Numbered from the stretch's first letter, positions 32,465-44,609 are shown. The stretch is 64,000 nt of DNA from Sabethes cyaneus (GCF_943734655.1 NC_071353.1:156006179-156070178); one strand, 5' to 3'. Numbers and translations are program-made. The notes: generated by a model not told the origin, from the letters alone.

Positions 32465-33469
32465 AGCCCAGAATTTTTATTACATTATAAAAACAACAAA
32501 TAAAAGTACTTTATCAACAAACCTGCAGCCGTTTTACCGCCATGAATATGTCTGTGTTGGTCGAGTAATGTTGTTTTAGTCCGCGTATATTTAATGCACT
32601 CATTTTTCACGGGACAATTATTGTGCATTTACTTGATCGATGGATTCCGAGGGGAGTTCAGATACTGTTTCAAACGTTCCAAAGGTAAAAAATAACTAAA
32701 TTGGCAACACAGTTCGTAATGTTTTATCGCCATAACTGGCAACACAGGCTCATTGCGTTTCTGTCGCAACCTTAATCGTGACTTCGTGTTAATCATACAA
32801 AAGCATTAAACAAATTGTTTTCGAATACGAACGTTATTGCTTTGTTATTGCTTGTTTGGATAATGAAGGATAAACTACGCTTTATTCACTATGAAATTTC
32901 AGCAAACCGGCGTTGAAAATACAAATTCATTTCATGCTGAATTTCATTCCGTTTCTTCTGATAGAACGGTAATTCCTAGGTTTATTTACTTTGCTCGATT
33001 GGTTCCAATAATGAAACAGCGATGATGACACAATTTGACATTTTATCTGTCAAAAGCTAAAAACGACCCTTTTTACGACCGTTCAGAAACACGACTGTTT
33101 CAACCGTCGTGTCCAGTAAGGGAATGCGCGCACAATACCAACTACCGTGCGGAAAGCAAACCGTGTTCAACAACAATGGACACAGCTGTTGGCTTTGCTA
33201 TGTGCGGTCAACAAAGATGGACACGGCGGGATATTGAATGAAATATTTCGGCCGCTTTAGTAATAGGGTAATAAACTTGTAGTTTACTGCATTTACTTCT
33301 TTATGAAAATCCATGACAGTAAGAATAAGATTACAATTATAATGTAAGCATATATCTACGAAAGATAATTTTTATACTGGTTTTTACCTCACATTTCTTT
33401 ATTATAAATTCATCTTTATTATAAGGTGCGAGACGTATTTACCGTGTTAGTAGCAAATGTTTCCTATAA

Positions 33470-33561
33470 GATTCAGGGCGAGACGGCCATAGGCCGCGAG
33501 TGTGCGCCGGTGACCCGCCGTCGGAAGCGCCGGCCACTGCGGGGGGGCAGCCCCCCCGCAG
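33470..33561. repeat. GC-rich module with perfect 12-bp hairpin
   Basis: 33537-33561 is CTGCGGGGGGGC-A-GCCCCCCCGCAG. The 60 bases before it (GACCCGCCGTCGGAAGCG) also occur, inverted, near the CTAG end of Helitron-like copies 1 (about 9995-10050) and 2 (about 60645-60700). Confidence 0.8.
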
Positions 33562-33855
33562 AAACCACTACTATTTAGGTGCATGCATTTTCCTAGGTTT
33601 ACTGTCTATTAGGGATTATCCCTTAGTTAAGTCCGAACGAGCGCCAGCGAGTAAGGACAGCATGTACCCAACGTTTGCGCAGGTTGAAGGCTATGAATAT
33701 TTTCGGTCGAATATGACATTCGGCCATTTGTGATTCGGCCTTTTTGTGATTCGGCCATTTGATACATTATGCCATTCGTTATTTCGGCCATTTGTGTTTC
33801 GGCTATTCGTGATTCGGCCATTTGTGTTTCGGCCATTCGTAGGTAATCCAAGGGA

Positions 33856-33983
33856 TCAGTCCCGGCGTAGTGGTTAGCATTCACGCCTTTCACGCCGAGG
33901 ACCCGGGTTCAAATCCCAACCCCGCAGAAGTCAGGAATGACCCAAGCTGGTTAAAGTGACTATGATCAAAACAAAAAAAATCG
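33856..33983 (+). mobile_element. tRNA-derived SINE copy
   Basis: A box TAGTGGTTAGCAT and a perfect B box GGGTTCAAATCCC (33905-33917) have tRNA-like spacing, followed by a non-tRNA body and an A-rich end. It resembles mosquito tRNA-derived SINEs; the family is not named with certainty. A deleted sister is at 60074-60150. Confidence 0.75.
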
Positions 33984-34639
33984 TATTTAACTTTCAGTCG
34001 ATTTAATTTCGTATTAGACTCTTTAGAAGAGTAAAAAGGTTTATAAAATGACGCTTTTATGTTAAATTGTTTTAGTGCGTGAATTACCAAAGGAAACATT
34101 ACAGCGATCAATTGATTTTGTGGAATAATAAAATTTAGTTTGTTTTGAGAATAACAGTTATCGAGATTCAGCAATGCGATTCCTTTGGGTAATTCTTATT
34201 AATAGATTTATGAATCAAAAAAAAAATCTAATGACTATTGATATTGAATACATATCAGAATATAAAATTGACCCTTAAATTATCGAGAAATTCCAACGTT
34301 GCAGCAGACGATATTAGCCGTCGTACCAAATTTTACAACAAGTATATTAACATCCAGTATTACTATTTTTAACCAGCAGAGTTTTTAAAACAAGACTCAA
34401 TGCAACTACCACCAACACGACTGATGATATTGCGGGGATTGACAAACCAACTTTTACACCGATATGCATTTCTTACTAATGACTTAATACAGTTGTTGAA
34501 TTTAGACATTCTCTGAAATCCCAACGTTTCGAAACACAGAACTCCTTAGACAACGGCAAAACTTGACTTATACCTAGAATATATCCCTTTTTCTAAAACG
34601 CAGCAGGAGTTCATCTGAAGTTTACATATCGTATATTCA
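33984..34639. other. AT-rich interior of the Helitron-like element
   Basis: No gene recognised. Confidence 0.4.
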
Positions 34640-34799
34640 GTCCAATTTGTGGCAGTACGAAGTTTGCCGGGTCTTCTAGTTTAAGCATATTTTTGGAAGT
34701 GAAATATTTTGTGTTCCCAAAAACGAAAACTTTCGATGCCAGAATCAATCGAGGCATGCCAAAATCGAAATCCCACTGTGTAAAGAATTTTATCAAAAA

Positions 34800-35190
34800 A
34801 TAATAACATTTCTACAGCTTAGATACCGATCGACTCATGAGATGTAGCAATTATGTGGTTTCTGATACGATCTGGTTCCTTCTCAATCATTAAGTAGTGA
34901 AAATTGCCGAAAAGTTTTAAGGTCAAATTTCCCCATACATTATCTTTGTGAAATATAATAAAAAAATTAGTGACAGAGTCTCCCCCTCCCAACAGATGTC
35001 TTTGCTTGGGAAGTACGCCAGAAAGAGGGACAAAGTCCCCTCGTCCCATGCAAAATTTTTTACGACCGCGTTTAAATCTGAACCAATTTGAAGTCTGTGT
35101 TAGGGAAGTGTGCCAGAAAAAATGACAAAAGTTGTTTGTCCCAACGAGACGATTAAACTTAGCCGAATTTGATATCTATGTCGGAAGAAT
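34800..35190. repeat. Interspersed repeat, related to 39740-40060
   Basis: Shared blocks include ATGTAGCAATTA, AGTGAAAAT(T/C), GAAAAGTTT(T/C)AAGGTCAA and TTCCCCA. Its tail wording (gggaagt(g/a)(t/c)gccaga) occurs at 34985-35115 and 40025-40045. Confidence 0.55.
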
Positions 35191-35510
35191 GCGCTACAAT
35201 TGTAGTAAATTGTTCGGTTGTAATTCGATATGAGTGGAAGAGTAGTGAAAAGAGAATGTACGGTGTTGTGGCAAGGATATGCTATTGATAAAAAGGGATC
35301 GAAGTGGTAAAATGTCTTTAACGTCGGGGAAGGGTTGGAAATAGACACAATCAACAGGTGACAGGACACCAGTAGTTTTGTTCTGGATTTGGCTAAATTG
35401 TTTCCAAATGCACATTTTCGCCAGGGCAACTATAATGTTTTCTCGTACTTTGGTTTAAATATCTTTATCAAAGCTCAAAACGGCATGGTTTAAAGCTACA
35501 AATTCTACAC
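35191..35510. other. Non-coding stretch
   Basis: Minus-strand frames of about 110 codons are present without recognisable domains. No call. Confidence 0.35.
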
Positions 35511-35702
35511 ACTTAAAAAAAGGGGCCGAAGTCAGCAAAATTTTGCCGAGATTTGGACAGCCGAGCGTTCGGTAAATTTTTTTATGATGCCAAATGTTAG
35601 TAATCCGTAAATCCGATCCGTAAACGTCGATTTGCAAAACTGAAATTTTCACCGAACGCTCGGCCGTTCAAATCTCGGCAAATTTTGCTGAGTTTTTTAA
35701 GT
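35511..35702. mobile_element. MITE (192 bp) with CTTAAAAAA ends
   Basis: ACTTAAAAAA...TTTTTTAAGT ends. The inner arms AAATTTTGCCGAGATTTG and GAACGCTCGGC are inverted over more than 50 bp, so the element folds into a strong hairpin. Confidence 0.85.
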
Positions 35703-35967
35703 TTGTATGATTTTTTCGAACAATGATATCAGTTGAAGACTGTTTCCCAGCTGGAAACTGGCAATCATCTCGGATACATCAGTTTTCGTTGAGAATCTCT
35801 GCATGCCACCATTTGACATTTGTCATTTTATGCTGGGAATCTCAGCAGCAAAAGTATTTTAACATTTAACATTTTAACGACTATACAGTTATTGCCATAG
35901 TAACAAATTAGGCCGCTGCAAACTATTTTAAAAGTATTTGTCAACTCAAAATCTGCACATTCAACTA
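35703..35967. other. Non-coding stretch
   Basis: Nothing recognisable. Confidence 0.35.
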
Positions 35968-36369
35968 CAGCACTCGTGCGCTAATTGCACGTCCTCTAGT
36001 TGCACCGTCTTTTAATTGCACGTCCGCTAGTTGCACGATCGTGCAACTAAAAAGCAGTTATCTGTCAAACTACACGTGGTTTCCCAGGTGGTTGCTATAA
36101 ACAAAAATGCAGCGTTGCCGAGTGCAAACGCTTTATCTCTGCATTACGTAGATACATTACAAACAAATTCATGCGAATTTTGCTGAACATTGACTAATTG
36201 AACACATATTCAATAAGCTTTTAGTTCGTTTGTAAAAATTTATATGTTTCTCCCAAAATTTACACGTTTCTCCCACGTTTTACAATAAATATTGGCAACC
36301 ATCGTGCAATTTAAAAACGAAATTCGCTAATCGCATCGCCTCATTCGTGCAATTAGCGAACGAGTGCTG
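35968..36369. mobile_element. MITE (402 bp) with CAGCACTCG ends
   Basis: The left end is CAGCACTCGTGCGCTAATTG; the right end, inverted, is CAGCACTCGTTCGCTAATTG. TA flanks both (35966-35967, 36370-36371). (C/G)TAATTGCACG-type words repeat inside the left end, as in pogo-type MITEs with subterminal repeats. Confidence 0.88.
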
Positions 36370-38044
36370 TATAAGTCATATGGAGTAATAGTGTTATGTA
36401 AAACAAATTCTTTGCTTTCGGATTAGGTGCCGAATCGCACTTTTACTCCACTAGCGGGGCAAAAGTGCGAAGATCGAATCCATGAAATTAGCACAGCAAT
36501 AGGTAACAAAACCATTTGGTTTTGGTTTTGGTAAGATACTGTTTCCTTTTGCCCAGCATCTGTAGAGAACATAGTTTTCGGCAGATCTTCCATTTCTGTT
36601 ATCTGTAATACAGTGTCTAAAACTGTATATAGGGTACGGGAGGGTATTTCCAGCCCATTAAGCGGTAGCCTGAACAATATTCAGGAATTACGTTGAAACT
36701 ATATTTATTCTAGACAAGATTTTTATACCAGTTGATAGAATAATATTTACTGAATATCGGCGTGTATTTTGGTCTTAATGAAACGCTACTGAATTTGTGC
36801 TATAGTCGCGAGAAATGATGAAGTCGCTGCGGCTAAATTGAGCCCATTTTCTATAGTGGTGTCTGTGTTTTTTAAATCCGACCGGCCGAAATAGCAGTGA
36901 CAACAGCTTTGCGACTGGCGCTAGTGTATCATTGAGTCGTTCATATACACTAGCACCAAAAGCAAGTGGTTGTCACTCAAATATTAGCTATGTCAACACG
37001 ATAGAATAGTTTCAGGAGTAACTGCCTCACACATTGGTAGTAGTGTAAATAGAGTTCCATATGCTGAAATTAAAAACAAGATGCTGCAAGTGCTAGTGAA
37101 TGAAAATTGATTGATATTTTCATATCAGAAGGGAATTTTTGTATTCTTCCGTGATAAAAAGAAGTAGAATTCTTCTGTGATATAATATTCACAGCTGTTT
37201 AGTTTCTAGAATCAGTAAACGTGATTATAATTGTGAGTTTTCCAAACCATCATCAAGAGCGGATAGGCGTAAGCGATTGCTGCTGGTTTTTTCAGCCTGA
37301 TTACGTGCAAGTGGAAAAACTTTGTTTTGGTAGAATTTATGACAAGCCTTATCGTATCTTCCTCCTTTACCCTCTAACGGGCAACATCGTAAAAACGATG
37401 CGATCGAGCAAATGATTACTTTATCATGAAAGTACACTCAAAAGAAGCTCGAGTGTTGATTTGCACGGGAAATTATTTATCTTAAGGACCGCTACCTATG
37501 AAATAGTTCAATTTCTCTTTTTAGTTTTTCATGCCTTACGCTCTACCCAAATATTTTTTCAGTTCAAATATATCACAAAATTGAAAAAAGCATGTAAATT
37601 ACTCATAGGAAAAATTTGAGACCGAACATCTTGTTCTAGATGTCCTTTTTCTTCAAACGTAGGAAAGGGAATATTCGCACGTTATTTTTTTCGGAATTTT
37701 TGTTTTTCAAAGATGATAACTTTTGAACGCATGGTCAGAATGTTGTGATATTAGTATGAACATGTCAGGAAATCTGTTCTGAACATATTACAAATATTCT
37801 GAACATCAATACAAGCAAAATTTCGTATGTGGTTCTGGAGCTCCAAAAGCGAAGGCCGTCTACAGACGGCCACAACCCATTTCGTTTAACTGAATCGTTC
37901 ACCACCTTGAAGCCTATAAACAAATGCTGAGTTTACTAGTTGAATTGCCGGAATTTATAGAGAATTTGTCGCAAGGTGAACATTTGGTTCACCAATAGTT
38001 TCTGGTGACAACTACTCAATCGAACAAATGGAAAAGCAGATGAT
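36370..38044. other. Stretch without recognisable genes
   Basis: AT-rich. Small hairpin GGCCGTCTACAGACGGCC at about 37854. Nothing else supported. Confidence 0.35.
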
Positions 38045-38366
38045 TTCCAAGGAATCAAGTGGAATCAGAAGTTATACCTAATTCCATTAAACTCCTTGAA
38101 CTCAAGCAAAAGGAAGAAAGCGTGGTCCTCCCGTATCAAACGCTTCCCATTTACATTATATTTATTTACCGTCATTGGAAGTATCCTTAGTTTTAAAGTT
38201 AGGAACTGAAAACCACACGACCCCACAACTCCTAGCTTGGTTACTCAATTATAACTACAAATTGAAGTATTTCCAGGTTACCACGTGGAGGCGCTAGGTA
38301 GGAATTCGGGATGGCTAGAGCTACGCTGGGCAGTTTTTCCTAGTTGCCTTCCCCATTTCATACCCG
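38045..38366 (-). mobile_element. Third copy of the retroposon family seen at 52845
   Basis: It shares GGAATCAAGTGGAA, CCTCCCGTATCAAACGCTTC, CCTAGCTTGG and TTCCCCATTTCATACCC with 52980-53408, in the same order and with the same right-hand boundary. Confidence 0.7.
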
Positions 38367-41018
38367 AAGGCGAAAACTACTTTGCTAAATAATAAAATCA
38401 CCGAAGAAAAACGTACACCCAAGTTTATATTGAAGTAGAAATATATTTTAGTATATTTTAGCAACAAGTAGTGACAGTTTTAGCTCCGAGACATGAAGAA
38501 CAGAACGTAGGCCTATTATAAATAGAAGCAGACCGAAAAAATTTATGCCCTGCCGTACCCTATATTTATTTATTTTTATTAATTTTATATCGCACCTCAT
38601 GAAGGTAGAAATTAATATTTTGTTGTTATCAATGCAATATATAATAGCTTATGGCTATTCCAACTCGCATAAAAAATACTAACTGTAACCCCCGCGCGTC
38701 GCCTCGCGGCTAATTGAGAGAGATGTAATCTGCTATGGTTGGTTTGAGTCTTTGCTTAATGTGGGCGATTATTACCACGAAAATACATATCGCGCCCCTC
38801 GTTTTGGCGACAGACATAAGCCTCTTATATTTATGATTTGTAATGGAAAAATATCAATGTGGGACAGTTATACTTTTGTTTTTCGTATGAGACAGTTCAG
38901 ATTGTTATATTTTGCGAACAAAGCCTGCCTCGGTTATAATTTCGATGTATCAAAATCGATAAAATTATGGGACAGTTATGGTTCCTTGCGCAATACACTT
39001 ATTCCAGATATTTTTGCTCAAGTTCTTTCTGCCTGTCACACATCATCCTTTCCTGGTTTCCCAGGACGACGACACTCCCAGCATTCAACTTTTATTTCAC
39101 ATTTCATTGAAGTAATATTAAATAAAAATTAAATGCTAGGTATGAAATTGTAGAAAACCAGGAAAGAGCGTCCAACACAGCAGGTGTCTCAGATTGCTAC
39201 CTAGCAAGCACTTCTATAAAACTTAATAACATTATGGTCACGCGCGATTATTATGAATATTCTGTAATTTACGATAGTAGTAGAGCTAAATGGAAAGAAT
39301 AAATTAAGTTAAAACAATTAAATCTATTTGGCTGATAATTTTCGCTACGTCTCACAGGTTTCATTTCTTTTTATTTTAATTCAACGTGAAAAGGAAACAC
39401 CGGGCAGGATCGCCAATATGGCGTTTCAGTTACCGTAACCTCACTGCTCACTGATGGTCCGATCAAAACGAAGGACGGACGCGTCACGTTTGTTGCTTTT
39501 CAAACCTGGAATGGCAATTGTAAACGCAACATACTGTTATTTATGTACGTATGCCCAACCGCACTTTCGGCGAAGTAGCAGGAATAAGAAGTGATTTATT
39601 TAACCATTTAACGATAATGGTGAAGGATCATCACTACGTCTTACGGCAAGGTTTGGGATAGGGTGTGTCATTTCCAAAAATCAAAAAATGCGAACGTCAC
39701 GAAAAAATGAAAAATTTTGAACGCCGATTGCTCCACGAATTATGAATGGATTTTAATAGTTACCTACCAATCGATTCATAATACATGTAGCAATTAGCTG
39801 GTTTTTATTACAATTTTCATTTTCAATCACTAAATAGTGAAAATCAACGAAAAGTTTCAAGGTCAATTTTCCCCACGCATTTTTGTTCGTGATTACCTTA
39901 CTTCACAGGCAAGGATGACAGTTGAACACACCATCTGTTTAGTTTGGTTTCCTTTTACTAAAAAAGTCCCAACAGGTCGAAGATTCTTAACGACTTTTAA
40001 ACCTATACCAATGTGAAATCTGTACTTGGGAAGTACGCCAGAGTGCAAAAGCAATTTGATGTTCTGAAAGTGAAACGTCATAGAAAAGTGAGCGACCATC
40101 CTTTGCTTTTGCCGGAGTGCATCCATATGCTGCAAGAATTTGTTCGGAACTGCTCTCTTGCACGGAAACAAGGCTGAAGAGTGCATTTGTGCAAATCTCA
40201 AAGCGAGGAAAATCAGCAACTTTCTTATCCGAGAATAGTTTGTGAGTGTTTTACCGACTGCTTTGCGTCTGTTAGTTGGTTCCAATTGTTTACACAGTTT
40301 CATTTGTATCTCTGTCTAGTAGGCATATAGCTGTAGCGTATCGAAAGGAACTAGCAAGATGCAGAGGACGTTAGCTAATTGATATTTTTACTGGCCGTCC
40401 ACATGTTAGTTGTAAAACAAATATACTTCAAATCAGAATAGTTATTTATTTTTTCGGTTTAACCGTAGTTGTAAGCAAGCTCCCTAAGTAAGCTAACTTC
40501 TTTCACTGCATACCAGTTTCAAGCCAGCTACTTAAAGTTGACAAGTGCTACAAGTCATGCAAAAATTGTCAAAATGCGAAATCATCACTAATCATTGGAA
40601 GAGGTGCAATTGTGGCCTGATGGCTTACCTCCTAGTAGAACTAAAAGGCTAAGAAACTGATAAAAATGATATACAGAGTGCAGACATTTAAATAAATGAT
40701 TCGGGACAAATTATAAATTTGCGTAACAAAGTACTGAACTTTTCAAATTGTCAAGCATTATCCATTTATACCCGCATTCGTAGTTCTACGTGAACCACTC
40801 GTTCGTCCCCCTAGGCACAGACCTTTTTCATCATTCTCTGTACATTACAAGTTTTCTTGGCACTCTGCTTTTCAGTTAGTTTTTATAAATGAAGTAATAC
40901 AACACTAGCAAATTTCTTCATCATAACAAGTGTTATAATGTAGGTACCGTCTACTACGTTATGAATACAAGACTTCAGTTTCGAATATATGCTTTCAGCA
41001 TATCGATTCAATCGGTTG
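38367..41018. other. Stretch with interspersed repeats and one unrecognised ORF
   Basis: A plus-strand frame at 38752-39132 (126 codons) is open but has no domain I recognise; it contains two TGGGACAGTTAT words. 39330-39510 is a repeat also present at 44610-44840. A minus-strand frame at 39893-40303 lies in a repeat related to 34800-35190. No gene is called. Confidence 0.4.
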
Positions 41019-42925
41019 CACAGTGGTTCAAACAGCGAAATACGTGATCGTGTGTTATTGCGCCGAAACGTGAAGTTTTTCGCATGTAGTGTCTTTAGGA
41101 ACATTTCTCGGTATAATAGGCCCCTTCTTGTGAGAGAAATCTTTGGGTGATTAATTCCCTTAAAAGTGAGATACGAAATTTATTTTCCCGTATATTCGAG
41201 ATACAGGTGTGGTACTTTCGGCAAAGTTGTAGTAAATATTATTACAAACAACTTTGTCAAAGACACCATACTTGTATCTCTTCATGGAAATTATCTATTA
41301 AGCGTTATTCGTGGACAAACCCTTTAAAACAGTTTTTAATCCCCAACTTATTCTGGTCAATTTTTACGTGTTCATAGTGTTATAGAAAGTTGTTTATCTT
41401 GCTAAAATCAACGTTTCTGTAGAACATTATTATATGTTATTTTCCAAAGTTTCGGAGATTTTGAGCTTTTTTGGTGAAAAATAGCACTTCTTTGAGCTTA
41501 AATATTTCCCAAGGTGGCAAATGGTGGCAGATCAAACAACTCCTACCTAAAAGTACAACAAAAAACCTATAAAAGCAAGTGTCAACTGACTGTATCTGTT
41601 TGTATCCGAAAAAGTTATAGTTGTTTTAAAAATCCATCTCAGTCATGTTTACAGAACAATTAAACTGTACTTCGGATGCAATAAACGCCATTTTGTTTAC
41701 GTTGACAATCTCTTTCTAACAAGTTAAGTTACCAGCAATTTTTTCGCCTATTTTCGAGTTGAAAATGAATGTAGACTTAAAATTGACGCAATTAATAAGA
41801 GAAAAGCTTCCAAATAACTAACTTAAGTCTATTTTGTTCAATTTTGCATTGCTCTCTCCTTCCGCATTTTTCCAAAACAACATTTGATGATGAGTTATCT
41901 CACCTACACCTTTATTTAACATAATTAACTATATATGACGTACTGCTTACTTAGTCATTCTGAGAAAAGTCGGTCTTTCTTGACTGTTGTTGAAAGTTGG
42001 TCATTTGGATTTCAGCCATTCGTGATTCGACCATTTATGTTTCGGCCATTCGGTACCAGCCAGAGTGTGTTCTTTTGAAAAGACATCAATCGAAGGAATT
42101 AAACAAAATAGGCATAAGTAAGTTATTTGGAAGCTTTTCTCTTATTAATTGCGTTAAATAATTTTAAGTCTACATTCATTTTCGACTCGAAAATAGGCGA
42201 AAAAATGGCTGGTAACTTAACTTGTTAGAAAGAGATTGTCAACGTAAACAAAATGGCGTTTATTGCATCCGAAGTACAGTTTAATTGTTCTGTAAACATG
42301 ACTGAGATGGATTTTTAAAACAACTATAACTTTTTCGGATACAAACAGATACAGTCAGTTGACACTTGCTTTTATAGGTTTTTTGTTGTACTTTTAGGTA
42401 GGAGTTGTTTGATCTGCCACCATTTGCCACCTTGGGAAATATTTAAGCTCAAAGAAGTGCTATTTTTCACCAAAAAAGCTCAAAATCTCCGAAACTTTGG
42501 AAAATAACATATAATAATGTTCTACAGAAACGTTGATTTTAGCAAGATAAACAACTTTCTATAACACTATGAACACGTAAAAATTGACCAGAATAAGTTG
42601 GGGATTAAAAACTGTTTTAAAGGGTTTGTCCACGAATAACGCTTAATAGATAATTTCCATGAAGAGATACAAGTATGGTGTCTTTGACAAAGTTGTTTGT
42701 AATAATATTTACTACAACTTTGCCGAAAGTACCACACCTGTATCTCGAATATACGGGAAAATAAATTTCGTATCTCACTTTTAAGGGAATTAATCACCCA
42801 AAGATTTCTCTCACAAGAAGGGGCCTGTTATACCGAGAAATGTTCCTAAAGACACTACATACGAAAAACTTCACGTTTCGGCACAATTACACACGATCAC
42901 GTATTTCGCTGTTTGAACCACTGTG
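41019..42925. mobile_element. Long snap-back element, Transib-like termini
   Basis: Two arms of about 830 bp (41019-41846 and about 42098-42925), near-identical inverted copies, surround a 250-bp spacer. The ends read CACAGTGGTTCAAACAGCG inward. The 5-bp GGTTG is duplicated at 41014-41018 and 42926-42930. A CACAGTG-type terminus with a GC-rich 5-bp duplication is the Transib pattern. The same 76-codon frame appears in both arms but is unrecognised and likely non-coding. The spacer carries a MULE end fragment at 42000-42062. Confidence 0.8.
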
Positions 42926-43602
42926 GGTTGGAGAGAGTTGAGTCTTTTCTTTAACAGTTTCCTTCCAGGACATCAAGTTCGTCTAGGTGTTCACTTTCAG
43001 GACATCAACTTGGTCCCCCCAGGCTTTATCGAAACAAATGATTCCTGACCAGCTGAGATGGCAAGATTCTGTCACTTTTTCTTTCTAGAATCTAAGTAAA
43101 CGAACTTGCAGCCGTATAAGATTGTCGTTCCGTGTCTGGGAAGTAAAAGCGTGCTTACATGTGATTGGCTGATTTGTTCCTTCTTGACAGTGCCTGATAT
43201 TTATGGTTATTTCAATCGTGCGTCGAAAATTTATGACGTAGGACTACATCTTACGGCAAGGTTGGGTTTCATTAAAAGAAATCTTACCACGAAAAGTGGT
43301 TAGGTTTTAAATGTTAATAGTTTAGCGATTTCCCGGTTGGTTTTTAATCGCCTCGATTCTACATTCCGATCGAGCTCGTTCCGATCAGAAATGTCCCGAT
43401 CGACATTTGTTTGTTCCACCGGTTAGCATATACTGCGCTTTGGAGTTTAGACGTATTTTTCTTTAACACAATCTTCTCAACTTCGCGCTTTACTTTACTC
43501 AACCACCGCTACAGATCTTGTTCTATCGACGCGGGTGAATTGACTAGATTTGATTGAGTAATCGTTTCATAATACTTTGCAGCGCTATGTTTAACAGCAA
43601 GC
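42926..43602. repeat. Interspersed repeat sequence
   Basis: It contains GACGTAGGACTACATCTTAC (about 43237) and a CATTCCGATCGAGCTCG block (43360-43415) shared with 5270-5395. No gene. Confidence 0.45.
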
Positions 43603-44110
43603 ATGAGAGACCATCAAGCTGACAAAGCCCCCTGCAGGGTTCGAATTAAGCTTGAAATTCGCACACGGTGCGCACTGCGTACCGTTCAGTGTAGTCTTCT
43701 TAATTGGTTTGATCAGCTTTCCGGAAAAGCCGTTTTCGGCCATGATTTTCCTCATCCCTTTAGGGTCGATGGTATCATACGCAGCTTTGAAATCACTGAA
43801 ATAATTGTGCGTGAAGACTCTGTATTCATGGATTTCTATGGCTTTGGCTGATCCGCAGCAGCGTTAATAATTTATCCGTTACTGATCGTCCTCCAACGAA
43901 CCCGGGAGAGCACTTTGTATGCGGCATTGAGGTTCTCACAGTCCAGCTGGTTATCTTTCTTATAGTTTGGGTAAACAACTCCATCCCTCCACTCCGTCGG
44001 TAGTTGTTCTGTATCCAAAATTTTTACAATGAACTGGTACAGACAAGTGACCAGTTCTATGCAGCCGATACGCCATGGTTTCCTACTTGGGAGCAAGTAA
44101 GGTGTTCATC
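43603..44110 (-). pseudogene. RTE-type non-LTR retrotransposon RT fragment
   Basis: The minus strand reads ILDTEQLPTEWRDGVVYPNY, then KKDNQLDCENLNAAYKVLSR. A gap and frame change follow, then DFKAAYDTIDPKGMRKIMAE, NGFSGKLIK. These correspond to the thumb-proximal RT motifs of RTE/JAM1-like elements ('ETEQLP..W..G...P.YKKGD..DC.N' and 'DFKAAYDSI'). The region containing the catalytic FADD box is missing; the fragment is dead. Confidence 0.8.
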
Positions 44111-44609
44111 GGAAGCGTTCTTTTCTCTTTCGGTCACCTTACAATTGTCCATTAAGATACTGCGCACTTCATATCCTCACAGCTACTCCAACTCCACATA
44201 CTTCTGCTCTTCCAAGCAGCGTTTTTTCTCCCGGAAGATTTGTATTCACTGCAAATTCTGCTGTTTGTGTCTTTCCACGTTCTGACGACTGCTACTGCAC
44301 ATCATTTATCACCCTCCTATAGTTATACAAATTTCAGGCTATAAGGTTAAGTATTTCTGAATTTTCATATATCAAAATAGATGATTTAATAACAGCCCAA
44401 TATTTATGAGCGGCTTAAATAGAAGTTTTACATAGCTTGCGCTATGAACCTTGATGGAACTTGAGCCCTCAACACTTCAATATTTATGAGCAGTAAAATA
44501 ACATTCGTTTCGGTATCGCCGGTTTTCGGTAAATGCACCGAAGACGATGAACGATTGCGTACTTTTGAAAGTAAAATTTGTCTTGTACTCAGCAATGGAT
44601 AACACAATC
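44111..44609. other. Non-coding stretch
   Basis: No recognisable content. Confidence 0.35.

Larger units (their letters stand above)
31684..33848 (-). mobile_element. Mutator-like (MULE) element with minisatellite-like inverted ends
   Basis: The left end (31684-31840) is a string of AATGGCCGAA(A/T)CACA-type units of about 15-17 bp. The right end (33700-33848) is the same in inverted orientation (TTCGGCCATTTGTG). The left tip GGCTGGTACCGAATGGCC recurs inverted at 42041-42062. A MULE transposase fragment lies inside. The right tip has decayed, so the target duplication is not readable. Confidence 0.8.
31036..34679 (+). mobile_element. Helitron-like element, copy 5 (3.6 kb), host to other insertions
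   Basis: It starts TCTTATATATAAAAATGG and ends GCCGGGTCTTCTAG before T, matching the termini of the other copies. It splits a MITE cleanly. The inside is largely a MULE (31684-33848), a SINE and AT-rich DNA. No helicase is recognised. Confidence 0.65.
30098..34778. mobile_element. pogo-like MITE, copy 3, split into three pieces by two insertions
   Basis: The pieces 30098-30347, 30951-31035 and 34680-34778 align in order with the MITE at 22537-22986. The joints match an uninterrupted copy. The gaps are filled by a retroposon (30348-30923) and a Helitron-like element (31036-34679). Confidence 0.85.

Noticed and set aside
33856..33930. tRNA gene
   Set aside because: A and B boxes are good, but no full cloverleaf forms and the sequence continues into a SINE body; a deleted sister exists at 60074.
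38752..39132. 126-codon plus-strand ORF as a host gene
   Set aside because: No recognisable domain, repeated TGGGACAGTTAT words and repeat-rich surroundings; kept only as an unexplained frame.
41147..42797. Identical 76-aa frame found on both strands, possibly a duplicated gene
   Set aside because: It is the same sequence in the two arms of the snap-back element; no domain or codon signal.
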